A program made the translations under genes and the position numbers. From Stentor roeselii (taxonomy: Eukaryota > Ciliophora > Heterotrichea > Heterotrichida > Stentoridae), in the NCBI GenBank assembly GCA_006503475.1, contig RSEH01000319.1, positions 1-48,199 of the forward strand: DNA of 48,199 bases, given 5' to 3'. Position 1 is the stretch's first letter, and every line of letters begins with the position of its first letter. The notes under the pieces were generated by a model. That model did no database searches. It was not told the origin of the DNA and saw only the letters and a list, made by a program, of their open reading frames with translations. This document shows positions 1-9,458 of the stretch, one piece after another.

Positions 1-365
1 AGATTGATATGGCTGAGCTGAAGTTTACAAGAGATGATTTGAAAAGAGCTATTAAGTGTTTTGTTCCTAAAACAAGAAGTTCTAAAAAAAGTAAAGAAGC
101 TGAAAGTCAAGGAATTGAAAGTCAAGAAGTTAAAAGTCAAAAAGTTAAAACTCAAGATGTTGAAAGTCAAGATGTTAAAAGTCAAAAAATTAAAACTCAA
201 GAAGTTGAAAGTCAAGAAGTTAAAAGTCAAGATGTTGAAAGTCAAGAAGTTGAAAGAAAAGAATTTGAAAGAATAGAAATACTTAATAATGCCGACCTAT
301 TCGAAGAATTGAAGAAGTTTGCTTTCAGTTACTTTTTTAGAGAAGAAAATAAAATTATTAGTTAA
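1..365 (+). CDS. C-terminal end of an AAA-ATPase-like/PDDEXK nuclease-like protein (partial, left copy)
   Basis: The reading frame is already open at base 3 and ends with TAA at 363-365. It duplicates the last 120 or so residues of the gene ending at 9316, beginning in the segment that reads KIDMAELKFTRDDLK there. It contains the basic linker (RSSKKSK), eleven five-residue repeats of the EVKSQ/DVESQ type, and the tail ADLFEELKKFAFSYFF. The ATPase and nuclease parts would lie upstream of the window. The methionine at base 9 is internal to the longer protein, not a start. Whether the complete gene to the left is intact cannot be seen. Confidence 0.75.
   Translation, partial: IDMAELKFTRDDLKRAIKCFVPKTRSSKKSKEAESQGIESQEVKSQKVKTQDVESQDVKSQKIKTQEVESQEVKSQDVESQEVERKEFERIEILNNADLFEELKKFAFSYFFREENKIIS
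96..260 (+). repeat. 15-bp minisatellite encoding pentapeptide SQ/TQ repeats (left copy)
   Basis: Eleven tandem 15-bp units of the form GAAGTTAAAAGTCAA encode the five-residue unit [ED]-V-[KE]-[ST]-Q. Ten of the eleven units end in SQ or TQ and the last degenerates to EVERK. The units differ by a few bases each, so the array is old. The same eleven-unit array recurs at 9050-9214 with changes only in later units. Confidence 0.95.
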
Positions 366-386
366 GATAAATAGAAAAGAGTTATA

Positions 387-710
387 ATGAATATTAAGAG
401 GAGATCGAGAACAGTTGATACCCTTGATGTATCAGCTGAAAACTTCGAAAATGAATTTCGTGAATTTATATTAAAATCTCATCAAATCGAACTCTTCACT
501 AATCTACAATATTTTAATCAGTTCAAACATAAACTAATAAAGACTCTTGTTTATGTGGCCAAAGGCTTTGTTATTCTTAGTTTAAAAAGTATTTTCACTC
601 ATCTGGAATCCAAACTGTCTACAGTAAGAATCCGAATTAGTTGGACTGATATAATCACCAGGTTTAATTTACTAAATGAAAAAGCATGTCTTGTCGAAAG
701 TCTTTCATGA
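387..710 (+). pseudogene. Decayed ORF of unknown function, left copy
   Basis: An open frame of 107 residues begins MNIKRRSRTVDTLDV, 21 bp after the nuclease-like gene, and stops at TGA 708-710. In another frame beyond the stop, protein-like text continues (NYSQLGIESINLFRETER), interrupted by further stops. The right copy (from 9342) has an extra T in the same stretch that ends the frame after 38 codons. Two frames that disagree between copies, plus protein-like fragments in shifted frames, point to an eroding gene. I do not recognise the family. It could also be a short real ORF in this copy only. Confidence 0.4.
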
Positions 711-2520
711 CTTAACTTCTAGGAATTATTCTCAACTTGGAATTGAGAGTATCAATCTTTTTAGAGAAACTGAAAGAAGTTAGATTTGTTTATTTAAAGA
801 ATGTATTGAAGAGTTTCTTTCAAATATTTCAAAATGAGTTTTCATATAAATTCGCTGTCTTCGCTATAGACTCACTGCTTTAACTTATTGAACCAAGTCT
901 ACTTGGTTTAGCTTTTTTATCAATACTGAGGTTAAGTATTTTAAGATCTTTTCAGAAGTAAGAGCTTAAAGATTTGAACAGAAACTTTTATCAATCCTTA
1001 CTTTTTGATTATTAAAAAAAATGTAATTTATGCATTCAAAAATATTCAAATAACTGATTATGAATGATTAGTTACAATTCAAGATATCTTTCAGATGAAG
1101 TTATAAAAAAACTGTAATTCTTTTATATGTAAAGTAAATCAACCCAATAGATGACTACTACTGCATGAGAAAAGATTCTGAGAAAACTCTAGTCATGAAT
1201 AAGTTCAGAAAGCAGTGGAACTAGTAGATATCTGCATATTTAAATATTTTCAAAATCTATAAATCATAAAAAAAACAAAGTCTACCTCAATTTGAAGAGT
1301 TTATAAAAGGATAGCAGTTGGAATTGATGAATATTGTGAAATCAAGAGAAGTATCATCAATCATTAGCTGGTTTCATTTTTTTATATTTAAAAGCTTAAT
1401 ATTAGCTTACCTACATCTTAAGATAATAGAATTATTTGATTTATATGTAGATATTGAGTTAATAATTGTGAAAAGCAGGGAGAAGTATCAAGACCAAAGT
1501 AAGACCAAACATATTTTGAATTGAAAAAAAACTATTGATGAGCTCTTGGAAAAAAAAATAAGAGGGAAGATTGAGATTAATGATATGAAAAAAGTTTGAT
1601 TAGAATTTTTTTTATAAGACTTTATAATTATAATGTTAATATCGCAAAAACTAGAGATATTACCACGCATAAAATCGAGAGGGTTTACTTGCTTGGTCTA
1701 TCAGCCGGGCCGTTAGAATTGAACTATTGTTGATATTCTAATATTAAATGAGTTAAAAGTTACTAATTATTTTTCGATATATTTATTAGAATTCAATAAA
1801 TAAATAATAATAGTTTATAGGTTTCATTTTATTTTAATATTTGCTAGGATCCTCAGCTTTAATTAATTGAAACTTTTTATTCCTTATATTATTTACGTAT
1901 TCTTAAAAAATCTTCTAATTATTAAACATTCTGAATTGAAGAAGACTATGCAAAAAACTAAATATGCCAAATTCTTGATATTCAGTATGTCTGCTATCCA
2001 TTCGAAAAAAATTTAAAAATAGAGAAACTGCTACTAATCCTGTTAAAATCGATAGAAACTATAAAAAAAAACTAAAAAAACAATTCGTTCAAGAGCATCA
2101 AGAAATGCTTGTAGATATAAAGATTGAAGTTGGTAAATATTTTAAAGAAAAAAAATGCATTCTATTTTTCGATGGACTGAAGAGAGAGAAAGAATTAACC
2201 ACCTAGTTAGATAATTTGATCTTGAATATTCCATGAAACAATCCATAAACCCTATCAAATCAGAAATTTCATCTCTAATCTATTATTCTCTAAAACCCTT
2301 AAGCTCAAGCACTTCACAATTCCCTGATGTAAAAGATCTAATCCTGGCACTTTCATCAATATCATTTTTCTCATTTCAAACGAAATTAATAAGATCGTCT
2401 TCAATAAACCTTGTCTTACATATAAAAACCAAGAAGTGCTGATTGCATCTAGACCACTTGATAACTAACAATCACATAAGCCTAATTCGCGATTTTCTTA
2501 AAAATTCATTTTAAATTATT
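711..2520. other. AT-rich decayed stretch, no intact gene (left copy)
   Basis: No frame longer than about 70 codons is credible here. Fragments with protein-like composition on the plus strand (around 1318-1680, with phrases such as KIRGKIEINDMKK) line up with similar fragments in the right copy but carry different stops and indels. The best of these in the right copy is the 62-residue frame at 10532-10720. This is best read as eroded coding sequence of unknown origin. I see no RNA gene or terminal inverted repeat. Confidence 0.5.
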
Positions 2521-3260
2521 CGACCTTGACATAAAGTGGCAGGATATTCCAATTTAAACCCTGCCACATATTTCAAAAATAGCTATTCAGATCAGGTCAA
2601 GTATAAATATACTTAATAGTATCAACAATTTCATTCAAAATGATCACCTTGACATAACCTCCTCTAGAAGTGCCATAACTAAAACTCCAAAATCACTCCA
2701 GCTTCAGTGCAAAAAACCTTGACAAAAGAAGACAGGTTTTCCCATATTAACGATTAGAGGTTTTCCACTAGTTTAAACTCGCCATCAACAGAAATTTCAA
2801 GTAAGACATTTTCCAAGGTCTCATCACTTCAATTAAAAGCTTGGAAATCAAATGTCGTTTGTTCATTTTAGACACCTCCACGAAAATCGCATCGTCAGAA
2901 CCAGTCAAAGTCAGGAAATTTTAGTTTCACGGTGAAATCATCAGAAATATGATCAGCGAGCGAGTATCTGGCACAAGAGTCTTCTGAAAGTCCAGGCCAC
3001 TGATTACGTCTTTGTCTCTGAGTTTTTTTATTGCGATTAACTCGTCAGGTTGGATCAATTCAGCTTTAGGGACGTTTCTTTACCTTTTCTAATTAAATCT
3101 GTTTTAGAATTCAAATAAAACTGTTGGCCTCCCTGAATGTTTTGATTAATAGCAAGCACTGAATACGCCGAATGACTGCTCGAAGGTTTCAGGGTCGATA
3201 TTGAAGAGGACTTCAGAAAAATCTTCGAATTTTTGTGATTTTTTTATATGACTTGATTTT
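2521..3260 (-). pseudogene. Decayed minus-strand coding remnant, left copy
   Basis: Read on the minus strand from about 3260 downward, broken frames give plausible protein segments: NIDPETFEQSFGVFSAC, then AELIQPDELIAIKKLRDKD with ISGLDFQKTLVPDTRSL in the same frame, then GYVKVIILNEIVDTIKYIYT further on. They are separated by stops and frame changes. The right copy shows the same segments at about 11,330-12,030 with different lesions, including an open 89-codon frame at 11682-11951. Shared protein-like text with independent breaks suggests a gene that was already dying or died after duplication. The family is unknown. The limits are approximate. Confidence 0.4.
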
Positions 3261-3880
3261 GACGATTCTATAGAGAGTAAAAGAAATACTAATAGAACTT
3301 ATCCTGGTTTAAAGAAAAAAATTGAAAAAGGTTTGTGAGTGACTTAGTGATTATCGTGATCAGATAAAAGTCAACTTCTTTCACCTCTTTCATTAGATTG
3401 CGAAAATATGCCACTTTTTTGGCAGGTCTTTAGCGTAAAATTTTATTATTGTAATAAATTTTCAATTTTGACTTATTCTTTCTTTTATCAAGTAAGCCTT
3501 TTATCATAATAAAAGTCTCCTTGGGAAATAATAAATTTAAGGGTAGTATTGAAGGGATGGATTCGTTATCATGATAAAAAACAAATGCCACTTGTTTATT
3601 TAATATTGTACCTCAGGATTTCTGAGCCATCTAATTACGATTCTTTATATTGAATTTGATACAAAAGCTGATTCAATAGTAAAAAACCTTTAATTCAAAG
3701 ATTTTGCCTTTTTTATTCGGATTGGTGAATGGTTTATTTCTTTTATCTCAGAATCTTAGGATCTATATACTAACCAGATTTTCCATTAGTTCGATTTTTT
3801 TCACAACCTGCTAAAATTATTTTACCACTTGATGTTTATCTTTTAAGATCATAATAATCATAGCTGTTGAAACCTCTTTA
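3261..3880. other. Noncoding AT-rich stretch before the receptor remnant
   Basis: No credible reading frame is seen. It aligns with 12,031-12,610 of the right copy as far as about 3815. After that come about 60 bases with no counterpart there, up to the point where receptor homology resumes near 3880. Confidence 0.5.
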
Positions 3881-4332
3881 TAACTCCTTCATTAAATTTT
3901 GGATTAGGCTGTTTTACTTAACATGAAGGAAAATGCATTCAAGCTTGTTCTACAGAAACCTTCAATTTTATCTTGATTCTGACTTTTCTCATTTTATTCA
4001 TATGTTTTATTTGGAGTCTCTACACTAGCATCAAAACAATATCAAATATCAGAAAAAACTTGCAGAATTCAACAAAAAGTATGAAGCGGGCTTTAAATAC
4101 ACTTCTTTTATATCCATTTATAACATTTATATGCATAACACCTCAACTAATTATTTATTCTTCATACAATAAGAATGATCCAGGCTTTGAAGTAATTGAT
4201 TGTGTCACTATTTGCATTGTGTCTTTAATAGAATTTTCCAATGGCATGGTCTTAGCATATACGCCTGAACTACTACATGCAATTAAGATGGATAGAGAAA
4301 TAAAAATACAATCAGAGATTGGTTTAATTTAG
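3881..4332 (+). pseudogene. Truncated seven-helix receptor pseudogene (left copy)
   Basis: This is the dead counterpart of the intact receptor at 12656-13483. It retains only the back half, from about residue 125 (PSLNVGLG region) to the end. The codon for tyrosine in CFTYHEGKC has become TAA (CFT, stop, HEGKC). The longest remaining frame, 3973-4332, covers helices 5 to 7 and ends in the same residues (IKMDREIK..SE.GLI). The first four helices and the start codon are missing, replaced by about 60 unrelated bases. Protein identity with the intact copy remains high over the shared part, so inactivation is not ancient. Confidence 0.85.
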
Positions 4333-4714
4333 TTTAGATTATTAATTGAGATATATTTCTTCAGTATTCTTTATTCTAATATAATCAGATAATATTAAGA
4401 TATAATTTCACTATAGCCCTTTAATAAAAATTGCAATATTTGGATTTAAGTTGTAAAATCTAAAAATTTTATATTTTTTTATGTTTAAATCATTTCTATA
4501 CTGATCGCAAGATAAATGAATGAATCTATCATAATACGAGTCAGAATAACATTGTAAAAATATTTCATTCGAAATTAAACTCTAAAGCCATCAGAGTAAT
4601 TTTACTCTAAATTAACTAAAATTCAAAATAAATCATTTTCACAAATAATTATTCTAAATTAAACCCCACTAATCCTTCCTTCCCGAACTGAGAAAACCAA
4701 TGAATAAGTGAGTC
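4333..4714. other. AT-rich flank at the end of the left repeat copy
   Basis: No credible ORF is present. It matches 13,484-13,828 of the right copy up to 4684. The last 30 bases are unique and run into the 3' end of the minus-strand remnant that stops at 4715. Confidence 0.6.
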
Positions 4715-6476
4715 TTAATTGTAAGCAAAAGCAGCTTGCATGTTCTCGACTTCAGCAGCATTTAGGTTTTCGATGACTTTGCACTTATCCAAGATGCTAT
4801 CAAGATGACATTAATTCAATTTCTAAACGTTTCCAACAGTGCAAGTGAGACAAGTAGAGACTTTCTCATTTAAAACAACGACGAAGTCCCACTCACTTCT
4901 AAAACATCTTCTTCGGCAGGTTTATTCGAAGACCTGGCGAGGGTTCTTTTCTTGACAGCCGCAACAGGTTCAGGTCTTCCAGAAGGATGAAAAAAGTTGC
5001 TTTCATATCTTTCAAGGTCCACAGCTTCTTGACTCATCGAGGGTAGTTGACCAGGCTGCACCCATGCACTTCACCTCGTCTTTCTTAAACTTCTTCAAGT
5101 CCTTCTCATTTCTCGGAAAGTCTCCAAAGGGCGCCTCTCAGCCGAACTCTTCTCGAGTCTTAAAAGCGACTGAAAAAAACCTTAGGCTTCTCGACAACCT
5201 TTTTATTTTTTAGAGTATTCAGTTTTTATTTCAAGGACTTTTTTTCGAGTCTTCCACAATTTTCGCCATTTCGAAAGCTTTTAACCTGAAAACTTTCTGC
5301 AAATTTTTTATTTGGTTTTTTTCCTGAAAAAGATGTTCAGCAGGACTTCAAGAGGAAGGTAATGAGGTTATTTGGAAGTGATGTCTAGATGCGCGAATGA
5401 TTTTCTCGATATTTGCCCAGGAAGAAGTTGTTGCTGCAGGGCTTAAAGGATGAGATGTTTTTTTTTTCAAGATACGCATTTACAAGTGCTGGATTTGGAG
5501 AAATAGACTTTATGAGAAAAGGCTCATCGGCTCTTGAATGATGTTGGAGGATGGAAGGGACTGCGAAAGGTTTTTGAAAGATGGAGAATAGCCTGATTTT
5601 AATAGGTCAAGTCAATTTTTTGAGTGTTTTTCAGAGGTCTTGAGAAATTTTGATCCTTAGTTGACTTGTTCTAGGTTCATGATTTCAGAGCAATATTTGA
5701 ATCTTTCGTTCAAAGATTCTTTTCGGTAGTTTAGAAAAGTTTTTCTGGATTTCTGCTTTTCTTGTAAGAGATTTTTCTTTTCTCGCTCTTCCAGATCGTG
5801 TTTTGTGATCTTCGCTTTCGACTCTGCCCCAGACCGCTTAAGTATTTTTTTAGATATTTTCAGTATTATAAAGCTTCTTGAAAAACTCTGACCTTTGAAG
5901 AGTTCAAAGCGAAAGTGAGTCAATTACTAAGAACTTTGATCAATTTTTTTGCAAGTTTCGAGATCGAATATTTTTTTTTTCTGCTCAAGGGTGAGGTTCA
6001 TCTCTCTGACTTCTCGTTTTTGGTTGACTGTTTTTCTATCTTTATTTTTGCCATGCTGATCATGTCAAAAATAAAATATCGATTTTCTTTTTTTCACTTC
6101 TTTTTACCCTGGAGGATGCTCGATGCCTAATCGTATCAATTTCTCTAAAAATGTTTAATACCATCATTTCCTGAGCCATATTTTCACCTTTGTACTCACT
6201 TTTTTTCTTACTTTTATCTGCACTGAGCTTGTTTCTCACTTTTTCTTCGTACTGGACTCGCGCATTTGCTTTCATTTGGTAGGCTTTCAAGTAATTTTTA
6301 CTTTCAGAGGTAGAAAGAATCGGATGCACTTTGCAGGTTCGACTTGGAGTAGCTTGGTTTTCATGAAAATGAAGTTCTTTTGCAGGTTGTAACGTTAGAG
6401 AATTCAGCACAGCAGGTGCTTTGAGGAAAAGTCGTCGGTTATGATGCTTGATCGCAGACCTAGGTCTGCGAGCCAA
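4715..6476 (-). pseudogene. Decayed gene for an unrecognised basic/coiled-coil protein
   Basis: Protein-like frames follow one another on the minus strand. 6476-6060 is open for 138 residues (starts MARRPRSAIKHHNRR; lysine-rich middle). 5923-5657 is a charged, probably coiled-coil segment (LEEREKKNLLQEKQKSRK). Around 5600-5400 reads ADEPFLIKSISPNPALVNAY. 5061-4870 contains RSSNKPAEEDVLEVSG. The end reads KVIENLNAAEVENMQAAF before the stop at 4715-4717. These pieces need several frame changes and skips over stops that 15-nt introns do not explain, so I call it a pseudogene. No family is recognised. It is not part of the repeated block visible here. Confidence 0.5.
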
Positions 6477-6952
6477 GATTCTATTTTAAGTTATCAATTG
6501 AACACATAGATTTGCATAAGAGCATTAAGAGTTTTTTGTTACTCAGTCTATTTTATGTCACCAGTTCACTTCCACTTAATTTAATTCGAAGTATTACAAA
6601 CTTCTAAGCTGAAGTCGACCAAAACTATTCTGAAGGAAAGCAAATTTCTATTTCACTGTTTTTTTATTATCATTTAGGTATATTTGAACAGTTAAATCCT
6701 TTTAGTTTATTAATTAGCAAGATATACTCATTTGTTAAATTTAGATGCTTTTAATCAATAAGACTTCTAATTTCTAAGCCTATTTACTAAATAAATTCAA
6801 AATTTTTCTAATTGTCAATTAAAAGGCTATTCAAACTTAAAAAACTTAAGCATGCATCGATCCTCAATCAAAATTAATCAATAGATCTTAATTTTTAAAC
6901 TATAATTTCTACTTTGCTAAATTTTAATACGGTAGAAAAATATATTTTTAGC
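6477..6952. other. AT-rich 5' flank of the AAA-ATPase-like gene
   Basis: No credible ORF, RNA gene or repeat was seen. The base composition is strongly AT. It separates the divergent decayed gene on the left from the ATPase-like gene on the right, so any promoter for both would lie here. Confidence 0.5.
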
Positions 6953-9316
6953 ATGTCAGACATATTTATAATGTTTAATTGGCTAACTAGGAATGCGATC
7001 TCCTCTGTCAAAGCCACCAGAATGAGGTTCTCTACAAAAAATAAAGACACCAAACTACCTAAAGAAATATTACCTGAAATTGAAGATTATGATTATTTTC
7101 TAGATAAAGTAATACTTCATGTCGATAAATCTATGATAATCAAAGATCTGATCATGAGAAAAAGTGTGCTCATAACAAGGCCTAGGCGGTGGGGTAAATC
7201 ACTGAACTTAAAGATGCTTGAGAGTTTTTTCCAACCTAAATTTTCATCGAAAGGAGATATTTTAAATGATGATGAGAAAAAGGAAAAATTTCGCAATTTG
7301 AAGATCGGCGATAAACATCTTACTTGGAATCCAATTACGCGTAAAGACGAAAAAACCCAAATCATTGATTTGCAAGGATCACTTCCAGTAATCACTCTTA
7401 CCTTTGAGGATATTCACCAATATGCAACTACAAACAACATTCTTGAAAGTTTTAGAACTGTACTCTTTAAGGGAATTGAGCCACATTCATATTTAATTAC
7501 ATCAAAAAAAATTAAAAATAAATATTCTAAGGCATTATTTGAGCAGTATTTTAGCCCGGAAATAAAAAATCTAACAGAAATCGATATTATCTTTACACTA
7601 TATGGTCTTATTAAATCTTTGAACGAGCACCATAATAAAAAGATTATACTCCTTGTTGATGAATACGATTGATGACATGTGGTGTTGTGGCTCTTTTACT
7701 ACACTGTACTACCTCAACCTTTTCTTATCATACAACTGCATGATATCAAATCATTAGTGAGTATTAAATTAAAAAACCCGGACCTCTACGATTATGCCTG
7801 CACTATGTACAGAAATATATTTTCTGTAATAAAAAACTGTACTGAACTAGTGCAGTTGTCAGTGTTTACGGGAGTGAATCGAATCGCGAATGAGGGGATC
7901 TTTTCGGGGATTAATAACTTATTTCACGATTCAATTATGTCCTCAGAATTAGCTTCGGGTGATACTGAACATTTTGGGTTCTCCGAAACCGAAATTGAAA
8001 TGTTGATTGAACAAGCGAAAGAATTTTCAGATGTTAAGCTGGATGGAGTTGAAATAAAAGAAAAATTATCTTACCTCTATAATGGGTATAGAATACAAGG
8101 GAGATTGGTTTATAATCCTTTCTCTGTTATGAATTGTTTGCATAATCTGGTTAAAGGTAAAGAATTGGCTTATAAAAATTATTGGGTAAATACAGGCGAT
8201 CCTGCTTTGCTCATCGATGCAGTTAAGAAACATAAAGAAATTTCACAAAACAAATTAAATGAACTAATAAAAACTCAAACTCAAACTAAAGATAAAAGCA
8301 AAAAGCATAGTCAAGAAAATAAAATAGAAATGCTTATGAAAACAGGAATAGTAAAATTCACACCTGATGCAGGAATTAAGTTCGATGATATTAATACTAG
8401 CGAAGATTCATTATTGACGCTTATGTTAGATGCAGGGTATATCACTTCAGCAGATGAAAAAGAGATATATCGAATCCCAAATAATGAGGTGAGAAATCAA
8501 TTCTTTAATAGTGTATACAAGGCTTGGTTCAGCGATGAAGAAATGGAACTAATGAGATATACTATTAAGATAAATGAATTCGAAAATCCGAAAACATTTA
8601 TAAAACTATTTCAAAAAAGAATACTTGACAAAGTTAAAAACGAAAAATATCCAGAATTTTTCTTTCAGACCATACTTTATACATGCATTAAGGATACTAT
8701 TGGTGCTTTAGAATACAAGACCAACGACAGTAAAAAAATTGATATTGTCCTTAAATCTCCTAAAGATAGCACAACAGTTTATATAATTGAAATTAAAAAG
8801 AAAAAGAGTGAGAGCCAAAAAACACTTATTAATAAAGGTTTGGAACAAATATTAGAAAAAAAATATGCAGAATCAATAATGGATAAATATCAGGAACTTA
8901 CAACTATTGTTTTAAGGATAGTTTATTTTGAAGTGGATCAACTTTCAAAATGGAAGATTGATATGGCTGAGCTGAAGTTTACAAGAGATGATTTGAAAAG
9001 AGCTATTAAGTGTTTTGTTCCTAAAACAAGAAGTTCTAAAAAAAGTAAAGAAGCTGAAAGTCAAGGAATTGAAAGTCAAGAAGTTAAAAGTCAAAAAGTT
9101 AAAACTCAAGATGTTGAAAGTCAAGATGTTAAAAGTCAAAAAATTAAAACTCAAGATGTTGAAAGTCAAGAAATTAAAAGTCAACATGTTGAAAGTCAAG
9201 AAGTTGAAAGAAAAAAATTTGAAAGAATAGAAATGTTTTATAATGCCGACCTATTCGAAGAATTGAAGAAGTTTGCTTTCAGTTACTTTTTTAGAGAAAA
9301 AAATAAAATTGATTAG
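6953..9316 (+). pseudogene. AAA-ATPase-like + PDDEXK nuclease-like protein, interrupted by tandem in-frame TGA
   Basis: The first ATG is 6953; the frame is open upstream but without another ATG. The N-terminal half matches the AAA-ATPase_like family (PF09820): a DKVILHVDKS..I..LI lead-in, Walker A RPRRWGKSL near residues 76-84 and Walker B KIILLVDEYD ending near 239. TGATGA follows at 7670-7675, and the same frame is then open to TAG 9314-9316. It resumes with the family motif FTGVNRIANEGIFSGINNL, the LSYLYNGYRI...YNPFSVMNCL region and a PDDEXK_9-like nuclease core (KIDIVLKS then YIIEIKKKK). About 35 residues after Walker B look unlike the family. The C-terminus carries the SQ/TQ pentapeptide array. 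The family is common in bacteria and patchy in eukaryotes, and its role is poorly known. Either a pseudogene, a readthrough gene, or one with an unrecognised intron. Confidence 0.75.
9050..9214 (+). repeat. 15-bp minisatellite encoding pentapeptide SQ/TQ repeats (right copy)
   Basis: Eleven 15-bp units encode EAESQ, GIESQ, EVKSQ, KVKTQ, DVESQ, DVKSQ, KIKTQ, DVESQ, EIKSQ, HVESQ and EVERK. Unit number equals that of the left copy (96-260), with amino-acid differences only from unit eight onward. It lies close to the C-terminus of the nuclease-like protein. Confidence 0.95.
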
Positions 9317-9341
9317 TTAAGATAAATAGAAAAGAGTTATA

Positions 9342-9458
9342 ATGAATATTAAGAGGAGATCGAGAACAGTTGATACCCTTGATGTATCAGCTGGAAACAT
9401 TGAAAATGAATCTCGTGAATTTTATATTAAAATCTTATCAAATCGAACTCTTCACTAG
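9342..9458 (+). pseudogene. Decayed ORF of unknown function, right copy
   Basis: It begins MNIKRRSRTVDTLDV like the ORF at 387 but has an extra T in the run of Ts after GAATTTT, shifting the frame and ending it at TAG 9456-9458 after 38 codons. Downstream text in other frames still matches the left copy. It is therefore a broken version of the same unrecognised gene. Confidence 0.5.

Larger units (their letters stand above)
1..4684 (+). repeat. Large direct repeat, left copy (truncated by window start)
   Basis: This stretch matches 8955-13828 almost base for base in the same orientation. Position 1 aligns with 8955 and the receptor stop codons align at 4332 and 13483, so the offset drifts from 8954 to 9151 through indels. 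Similarity stops sharply after the shared TCCTTCCTTCCC at 4684/13828. The largest difference is near 3815-3878, where this copy has about 60 unrelated bases in place of roughly 420 bases that carry the front of the receptor gene in the right copy. Many single-base changes and small indels show that the duplication is not fresh. The true left boundary lies outside the window. Confidence 0.95.

Noticed and set aside
96-260. CRISPR-like array
   Set aside because: Units are 15 bp, contiguous and in frame with a protein; there are no spacers or cas genes, and the genome is eukaryotic.
61-276. Frame with LKVKK repeats over the minisatellite
   Set aside because: It is a shifted reading of the 15-bp repeat; the EVKSQ frame continues the nuclease-like protein and is the real one. 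The minus-strand frame at 8945-9199 is likewise a shadow.
2233-2442. Serine-rich 69-codon ORF
   Set aside because: The right copy does not keep the frame open, so it is not supported as a gene.
5915-6130. Plus-strand ORF with phenylalanine-rich sequence
   Set aside because: It is antisense to lysine-rich remnant sequence; poly-T codes for phenylalanine by base composition alone.
7670-7675. TGA recoded as an amino acid genome-wide
   Set aside because: Genes such as the CDKL kinase (17427) and VPS9 protein (31119) end at TGA just where expected, and TAA and TAG also serve as stops, so the code is standard.
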